Shown here: piece after piece, positions 56,816-64,000 of the stretch | Layout of the letters: the number at the start of each line of letters is the position of its first letter | How positions within the stretch are numbered: position 1 is the stretch's first letter | NCBI GenBank assembly: GCA_944474755.1 | Contig: OX104124.1 | Span: 21,426,452-21,490,451 of the forward strand | Direction: 5' to 3' | DNA length: 64,000 nucleotides | Origin: Limnoperna fortunei | Lineage: Eukaryota; Mollusca; Bivalvia; Mytilida; Modiolidae | Translations under genes and position numbers: made by a program | The notes under the pieces: generated by a model | The model's input: the letters and a program-made list of their open reading frames with translations, nothing else | What the model was told of the DNA's origin: nothing | The model's database searches: none

Positions 56816-59800
56816 AAATAATACTTCAATAATCTGTTTTTTTTTACATGTGTTTGTATGCGAAAATATGAATAATAAGGAATTTCTCAGAAATATTAAT
56901 GTACATATATTAACGATCGTATAACTATATAATTATTTATTACTCCAGGTGATCTCACCCTATCGGTCGACTGAATAAAACCAATGTTTTGTTTTTTTCG
57001 CATTGTTTAACTTTTTTTGGCTCTTATTTCTTTTTTTATAATTTAGTTTGCATTTAAGACCGTACAAACACATAATAACTAAGTAATAAAGAATTAATTT
57101 ATGTATAAAATAAAAACATTTATTAGAACAAATACAATATCGCAACTTAACTGTATATTTTTCCCACGATATGCGAGTCTCGTGTTTATTTAGCAGAAAG
57201 TGTCTTTTTTAATATACATCCGTTTATCGTTTTACAAAAAGTGTGAACCTTGGGTAAGAAATAAAAGAAAAACAATAATTGATTAACAACCATCACATTA
57301 GATGCTTGGACACTTCCTTTTGCCAATAACCTGTGTCATATCTAACAACAACATATAAGCTTTTAGACTATTCTAGACCATCTAACTCTTCAAGACAACG
57401 TTCAAAGATGATACCTTCGAGACCAAAAAGAAATAAAAGTAAGTAAATATTGTTATGTACACTTCGAATGAACGTTACATGACATTTATTTTTATTGTAT
57501 AAGTTGCTTTTGATTTTATTGATGTCTATGAAATAATTGTGAATTATTTTTACACCCAGTTAGACCTTTTATTGAATATGGTTACACATATTTCTACTAA
57601 TTTTATTCCAAAAAACTACGTTTTTAAAATTTCCAATACGTTATTTATAAAAACTGTCTTATTTATACCATCCGGAAATGCTTTCCCTTTTCAAAACGAT
57701 GAAAATTTATTTTGCACAAGTTGTGTATTCAAGGTCACACGCAGATGTGCAGGTAAAAGTTAGGAATATTGTTCGTAATTTGGAATATAAACTTGAGCTA
57801 TGATTCATTATCAAATAAACTGGACTAGTCACATGATTAAAGTAAGTCTGATTTAATAACTATAACACAATTATGCAGAACTTCAAAATTTGTCAATTTC
57901 ACGTGTTTCAATTTACATGTATAGTACCGTAGGCGAAGTGTATTGTAATTTAACGCAGCCGCAAGTTAAAAATATATTATCTTTTTTGTTTCGTCATTGA
58001 AAAATGTAGTCACTTATGCATACCCCTTCGTGTTTCAGCCGTAACATAAATATAGCAACAACACACTATAAAAAAACACTCACTTTTTATGGGAACATGT
58101 TTTCAATCTTAAATCAGGTGTGCTGCTTTTAAATATGATATCCCTTTTCTTCTAGCTACATATGGTTTTTCTTATGCTGATGAAAGCGTTTTTTAAGAAA
58201 AAACTTGTTTTCTAATTTTGGTAAAAAAAGTGACCCTACATTATTACTAAGTCAGATTGAGAGTAAATATCATATCACTTAATTGAATTTGTTCACTACG
58301 TCTTCCCCTCTTTCCAAATATGCCAGAATAGTTTCTTTATAATGAAGCTGGATTTAGTTAAATCTGGTTTAAATGTGGGAACGCCCTACACGAAAAATAG
58401 GACTGCAATAGAAAGGAAAAACGTTTTAAGCTGTCATTTAACACTAAGTCAATTTTGTTTTGTTTTGGACACAAAGTATTGTTACAACTTAATTTAAAAC
58501 CATTTAAAGATAACATCTGAACAAACACAAGGTAAAAAATAAACTAAAAATATGTGTTTATAAACAATTTCGCAGTAAGTTTAAGGAAAGATTAGACCTT
58601 TTAATGAATTTGATTACCATATAATTTATCAATATAATTACTTATTAAATATCAGACAGTCAAATTATAATGCATAGGTTAATAATTTTTTTTTCAACAA
58701 AACTGAAAACATATTTTAATATTTTTATGTATGTTTGACAAACGAACAACACACTATCAACTGTATTAAAATAGATACCACCTAATATCTACTTTAATTG
58801 TCATTACAATCGCACCAAAAACCAGTTCAGGAGTAGATCAAAATGTCTGCTCAACATTTTAGTCTTAAATGATGGCATCAGCTGTAATTTGAAACTAGTG
58901 CAGATTAAAAATCATTTAACTTAAGTCGAAATAAAGAGCATATTCGATGTAAAGTTTCAAAAAAGGCAAACAAAACAGCATATTCAATGCAAGGTAAAAA
59001 AAGGCAAAGAAAAAACAATCTTACAAACTTAGTTATTGAATCTTGTGCACATTTTGCACTGTTAGATGACTTACAAAAGTTAATTTGGTTATTAAAATTG
59101 GGAAGATGTAAACATTATAAACAGGTTAAGTAATTTATAATAAAGGAAATGCCAATGAATATGAAAGATTTGAATTAACTCTATAATGTCCTTTGTAGAT
59201 CTTAAGTGGGGTCAACTTATTATTACTTGTTTATACTGGCCTCTACACTTGACAAACTGTAGTGGTGTTCAGATGATTTTATCTCGAGTGACATAAAGGG
59301 CTATTCCGTTGTAAATCAATTAATTATCAATGAATTATTTCTATTTTAATATGTACATGTAGGATATTTATGCACAGGTTTATAGCAAGCACCATTTCCG
59401 CCATAAACTGGTTGCTCAGTCAATGTAACATACTATATTGCAACACATAATTATAGGGTGTGTTGCTATTAAATAAGGTTTATATGTCATGTGCAATAGC
59501 TTTCAGGTGGGAGTTACGGTTTTGTAATTTGTAATTGGAACAGCCCTTCAAGACACGACCTCATCTGATGTTGCTTATAAATAATTTTTTTACCATGGTT
59601 GTGGTCTCTAAACGTTGTAGCAAGTCATATTAGAATTATCAATATATATGTATCGTATTACTCCTTGTTATAAACAAAATATACATGTAGCCAGTTGATT
59701 TGAAATGTCAGTATATCAAATATACATGTAAGTTTAGTTTTAACAAACAAACCAAAAGTATGTGGCATTGCATTTCCCAATCGATAATAGTTCGGTTATA

Positions 59801-61000
59801 GCTCCTATGAACAAGCTTATTGACTATGGAACAAATTTCTCCAGCAAAACACACACAAAAGTCATCTGGAACACTAAAGTTACAGAAGGACTGATCATTG
59901 TTTTTTCTAGTTAATATTAATCCTTGAATAACAAAAGTATTTTAGGTTTTATCTTAAATAAATAAATATGAGTTGTTGCTCATACATATACATGTTCATA
60001 TAAATTTCATCGGAAGTTTAAGGACAATATTTGTGGATCATCAATTAGAAAACGTCTGAAATAACCTATTGAGGGCATTACAATCCATGGTGACCCAGTG
60101 TTTGAGTGTCATTATTTTGTATGTAACATTAGAAATATTTATGCTGATGCCATAAATGTTTTTATAATCTGTTGTGATTTATTTATTATGTTGAAGCCTC
60201 TATGAAGTTTGTTGCACTTGTATGTGCTCTGAACCTCCAAAAAGTTGAGGAATAAGAGATGCTATAATTTTATCAAGGCATTCAGGTAAATAGGTATATC
60301 ATGTAAAAAAATCCTTGTCTGAAAACTATTCGCGGAGAAATTAAAGAAATTTGTTTAGAAGTCTTATACATACAAGTTTAATAATTTTTCACATAATACA
60401 CTCAAACTGTTTAAAAAAGCGAAAAAAAGCTTGTAGAATCTAACACAAGCAAATGTGCAAGACCGACAAATCAATCACACTCACTAAATAATATGTAATT
60501 TATCCTAATATTAATTGATTAGGCGTATGAATTTTCCAGTGATAGGTACGGCGTAAAACGAGCATATTAATTCTTCATATTAAAGTCATTTTCTGAAACA
60601 ATCAAGAAAACATAGTAATAGTTAGAATAATAAAGGTTTCATACTAACAACTACTTTTTAGAAATGAAAAATAACATATCTTCTCAGTGAAACAGAAATA
60701 GTCAGCAACAGACCAAAGGCAAGCCGGTAACGTTGTGGACTTGTATACTTTAGTTTTCCAATGTGCGTTCTTTGTTGGTAATAATGCAGAAAAATTATGA
60801 TTTCAGTATGGAGTTGAAGATCTTTCATGTCAATTTGAACGGTTTATAAATACGTAAGATTGCAAAAATAATAATAGGTTTCAGATATTTGTATTTCAGT
60901 AATGTATAATCAATGGTAATTCATTTTGTGACATTGTTTACGTATGAAAATATATAACAAACTGCTATCTGTATATTATGAAGCTACGCATCAAGAAAAA
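56816..61000. other. No gene recognised
   Basis: Some 4 kb of AT-rich sequence between the two receptor loci. No ORF above about 75 codons looks coding, and no exon of the receptor type was seen on either strand. It may hold the 5' region of the main receptor gene. Confidence 0.4.
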
Positions 61001-61063
61001 TGTTTGCTGTTTGGTGTTGGCGCTTTATCTACTCTTCTTACTGTTTATCACAAATAGAAGTGT

Positions 61064-61348
61064 TCAATGATACAGTTGAACAGGACTCAAGTAAGTATCC
61101 CTGTGATCGTCCGTTATACCTGAGCTGTTGTTTGTCAGCTTTGGATTTAGCAGAATACTCGAATTATAATAAGGATCTACCAGTATATTTGGCTCTGTCA
61201 GGACTTGGTTCATATCACTAGAAAATCCCATGTTCACTTCTGATCTAACATATCTATCCGTTTGGAAATGATGCATTTCGTGTGTACCATCTAATTTCTG
61301 AAGATTGTTATACACACTGTTTGGAGTCGTATTAAACGACTTCAAAGT
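61064..61348 (-). other. Open frame downstream of the paralogue's tail stop
   Basis: In the same frame as the TM exon, after TAA at 61349-61351, 94 further codons are open and end with QLYH and TGA (61064-61066). The text contains SVYNNLQKLDG, TDRYVRSEVNMGF, DPYYNSS and TYLSPVQLY: many tyrosines in signalling-like settings. Either an ancestral tail cut by a nonsense change, a read-through extension, or chance. Confidence 0.4.
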
Positions 61349-61596
61349 TTAATAAGTTGGCCCCAAGTAATTTTTTGAATCTGGATCATGGATGTCGGTG
61401 GTAAGATTGCTGTCGTCTCTGATGTAGTCATAAATAGTGTTGATTGAGTCAAGCGGGTTCTGTGATAATGGCCTATTTTGTTCAGGTTTTTTAGTCTTTC
61501 TTACTCGGCGACATACAAATATTGTAATCATGATCAAAATCACAGCAAAAACAACTCCTCCTGCTATAGATGCATACATTTCCACTGACGAGTCAC
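61349..61596 (-). CDS. Paralogue exon: transmembrane helix and tail
   Basis: Acceptor 'gtattacag'. DSSVEMYAS precedes a hydrophobic helix (IAGGVVFAVILIMITIFVC), then RRVRKTKKPEQ. The tail carries TIYDYIRDDSNL and ends NYLGPTY and TAA (61349-61351). Unrelated in sequence to the tail exon of the main gene (22728-23152), although the ectodomain exons are clearly paralogous. Confidence 0.8.
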
Positions 61597-61923
61597 CTGT
61601 AATACATGACATGTCTTGTAAATTCAATTAAGAACATAATAATTATTTAAAATTTACATGTACCATATTTGTTGTGATCTTTTCTAACGGGTTTTTATGC
61701 CACTCTTAGGAATTTTTATTGCTTGCAGCTTTTACCTTGCGAAAACATCCTACTTTTGCGGAAAAAAATGGGAAACCTTGTCATTCCTATGAACGCCTTT
61801 TTCTGTTTAATTCTTATCTAGACATGCTCTGGAAATATTACATTCATTCATAAAAATAGATATAAACGTCCAGTAACAATGTAACAAAAATGAAGGATAT
61901 ATTGGTGCTTTAATGTGACTTAC

Positions 61924-62013
61924 CGGTACCAGTACTAAACAAACTGATTAAGGGCGATGTTATACTTGATGAAGATATAGTTGTTTCCGGAAGTGTTGTT
62001 GGTACTGACGAAT
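61924..62013 (-). CDS. Paralogue exon: Ser/Thr-rich stalk
   Basis: 90 bp between 'tgtcttag' and GTAAGT, encoding DSSVPTTLPETTISSSSITS, a probable O-glycosylated stalk. It occupies the place of the 30-bp micro-exon of the main gene. Confidence 0.7.
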
Positions 62014-62746
62014 CTAAGACAAAACAATTTTAAGTTAAAACAAATCCAATATTTCACATAGCAATCAAACTGACGCAATCAATAGCGATACAGCTCTTCC
62101 TGCCGCGGAAAACTGCCAATCGTAATCTGTCCTTCCCCACGAATTATTTGGTCGTGTAACAAAGTTGTCTCCTACATGTATATGCGATCAGACCAGTATA
62201 CCTTTTAATTTCTGATTATGACGTTTTCCCGGACATGAGCATACGAACGTAACTTTGCCTTAATCCCGATTTTTTCCCTGTCCTATGATTTTCGATTCTT
62301 GTTGACGATCGAATTTCCTTTGTATCTCTCTCTAAACTTTTTTTTTCTTATCACTGTCAACGTTCATTGTTGTTTAATTCTACATTATATCATGACGTAG
62401 TAAACGGATGTTTCTAGATTCTAAACCAAGGAATATTCGCCCTTTCTTATATATACCACCCCACAGAACGTGAAATAGAAAGCTATTACAAATATGTCCT
62501 ACTAAGCACATGTGATAACATTTAAACCCGTACCATGAAGATTGCAGTATCCGATAGATATTTAATCTGTATTTATATTATTTGTTATGTTTGTAACATC
62601 TTTATCGGATATTCTGCCTTTCAGCGACGAATGTTTTTTTTAATTCGTTTTTGGTTTATTTTTGTATTTAAAGAAATTCTTTACACCTACCAAACAGAAA
62701 ACGAAAACTTAAACTATTTACAAGTGCGAAATGAAATAAAACTTAC

Positions 62747-63025
62747 TTTGAACATTTAATTTCATACTAATCGTCCTTACTATTGATGAATCGTTTTGAT
62801 GTGTTATTATACAAGTGTAGGTTCCACTGTCCTCAAATGATGCTACATCGATGACAAGGTTTTGACGAATCACTACATCTGTAGTCATGTCACTGACAAA
62901 TCGTTGCCATTTGTAATTGCATTTAGGATAGCATACCGCCGTTCAAGTAATAGGGCCAAACTTGTTTCCTTTTGTTGCATTTACGGATTCACCTAATATA
63001 GATGACCTAACGTCATCTGGTCCAT
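62747..63025 (-). pseudogene. Paralogue exon: Ig-like domain 3 with in-frame stop
   Basis: 279 bp, the same length as 24629-24907. It keeps CYPKCNYKWQRF and EDSGTYTCIITH. At 62943-62945 the codon TGA replaces the TGT (Cys) found at the homologous position of the main gene (24825-24827). One base change thus removes the B-strand cysteine and ends translation before the membrane exon. Confidence 0.85.
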
Positions 63026-63276
63026 CTTAAAAAACAAAATGAAAACTGAGTAAAAAATAACACTATCTTTGTCATTTTTAAGACACTTGGTATTTGTGCC
63101 TTGTTTTGTGTAATTTATCAACATTGTGTTTTATTCTCAAATAGTTAAGTGCGGAACAAAATGTATAATTAAAGCAGAATACTTCCAAAAAAGAACTTTG
63201 TTTTCAGCTTACGATATACAGTAATAAAAATGATCATTATATTTTCATAACAACATGAAAATTAATGATTACTTAC

Positions 63277-63549
63277 AATAAGGATCTATCAAGAACGTTC
63301 CACTAGAGTCAGAAACTTCTCCTTTATCATCTACTACTGTACACGAAATGACTTTTCCTTGATCAGCCTTGGCAACAGGATAAATTTCTACAACATTGCT
63401 TTGTAGTTTGTTGTCTACAGACCAACTGTGTTGCAAGATGCATGGCACAAAAGCAGGTGAGCGTTTGCATTGCGAACTGCGTGTAAAAGATGTTTTTCCA
63501 CCAACAAATGGATACTCGTTATAAGTTAATTCGGGTGTAAGTGGTTTTT
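63277..63549 (-). CDS. Paralogue exon: Ig-like domain 2
   Basis: 273 bp, the same length as 25384-25656. It keeps YPFVGGKTSFT, GKVISCTVVDDKG and FLIDPY. The B-strand cysteine of the main gene (FTCSS) is arginine here (FTRSSQC), though a new cysteine follows three residues later. The core Trp is kept (HSWSVDN). Confidence 0.85.
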
Positions 63550-63766
63550 CTGCAATAGCAGAACAAAAACTAATAATAAGAGATGACGAGATTTCTATCA
63601 ATTACAAAAATAAGTAATTAAAAACTTCTTCATGCAAAAGGTCAAAACTTAACAGATGTTTCAAGAATCTTTAGATAGCAACATTATTTATTATTTAATA
63701 TTGATTTTGCGTTTTTATGCTGAACAAAAACTTAATACACTTCTTTGCATGAAAGCTACTAAATAC

Positions 63767-64000
63767 CTGTAACAACTAGCAAGGCACAACCATCTATCAA
63801 CGTAGAGTCTAATCTGTCCATAGATTTATACAGACCAACGTCCTTTTTGACAACTTTATTCAGAGTGAATTGTAAATAGAGTCCATTCCTCAGTAACCCG
63901 TTGTATTTGGAAGCGTCTTTTTTAAGTATTACATCAGCATATATTATGTTATCAGTAGTAGAAGTGTCGGAGAGTCTGCTAAATGCCACGTCAAAATTTG
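63767..64000 (-). CDS. Paralogue exon: Ig-like domain 1 (cut by window edge)
   Basis: Reads LYLQFTLNKVVKKDVGLYKS and LIDGCALLVVTG before a GTATTT donor. Homologous to 26258-26551, with the same F-strand Cys to Ser feature. Its 5' part lies beyond the window. Confidence 0.85.

Larger units (their letters stand above)
61064..64000 (-). pseudogene. Tandem paralogue of the receptor, 3' half (Ig3-stalk-TM-tail), probably broken
   Basis: Minus-strand exons: Ig 1 (63767 to beyond 64000), Ig 2 (63277-63549), Ig 3 (62747-63025), stalk (61924-62013), TM/tail (61349-61596, frame continuing to 61064). The gene continues off the right edge, where propeller and EGF exons would be expected. An in-frame TGA in Ig 3, a Cys to Arg change in Ig 2 and a stop inside an otherwise long open tail argue for a pseudogene, or an allele with a soluble product. 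All splice sites are still intact, so decay must be recent. Confidence 0.75.

Overview
This window looks like nuclear DNA of a bivalve mollusc, most likely a mussel (Mytilidae). The reasons are its AT-richness, small exons with GT/AG borders scattered over tens of kilobases, a dense load of non-LTR retrotransposons, tRNA-derived SINEs, TIR elements and minisatellites, and a copy of an interspersed repeat (about 28.79-30.17 kb) that I associate from memory with mussel genomes. The species assignment is inference. Nothing bacterial or viral is seen, and I found no real tRNA or rRNA gene and no CRISPR array.

Layout. 1-5.4 kb: a 54-bp minisatellite split by an inverted-repeat MITE, a 156-bp tandem repeat, and one unrecognised 130-codon ORF. 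5.47-14.14 kb: a nested pair of LINEs. A 5'-truncated element (A) is cut in its reverse-transcriptase ORF by a second element (B, 7838-13039). A perfect 12-bp target-site duplication flanks B, and the reading frame of A resumes exactly on the far side. ORF2 of element B carries a 2A-like motif (DVQPNPGP) after a hydrophobic N-terminus. 15.03-16.68 kb: a two-exon minus-strand gene, assembled here, with a coiled-coil middle and a small beta-barrel-like C-terminus. 16.75-17.79 kb: a nearly identical 456-bp tandem repeat with tRNA-like A and B boxes across the unit junction. 17.8-22.6 kb: little that can be recognised.

22.6-49.9 kb (minus strand) holds the main gene, a large single-pass receptor. 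Its order is YWTD propeller (four exons), EGF, second YWTD propeller (four exons with the same phases and near-equal lengths), EGF, fibronectin III, three Ig-like domains, a short stalk, a transmembrane helix and a cytoplasmic tail. The intron between propeller 1 and EGF 1 holds about 11.5 kb of repeats: two inverted copies of a 3.9-kb TIR element (CCCAGCAAACA ends, 2-bp target duplications), and a TA-flanked 7.5-kb element with a 52-bp satellite core into which one of those copies is inserted.

50-61 kb is mostly empty, with a SINE, a decayed BEL/Pao-like fragment, a one-ended copy of the TA-flanked element, and possible 5' exons of the receptor. 61.06-64.0 kb (minus strand) carries the 3' half of a tandem paralogue of the receptor. 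Its Ig exons match the main gene in length to the base, but an Ig cysteine codon has become a stop, another conserved cysteine has become arginine, and the transmembrane and tail exon is unrelated. Together the two loci suggest a locally duplicating receptor family whose ectodomain is conserved while the tail is exchanged.
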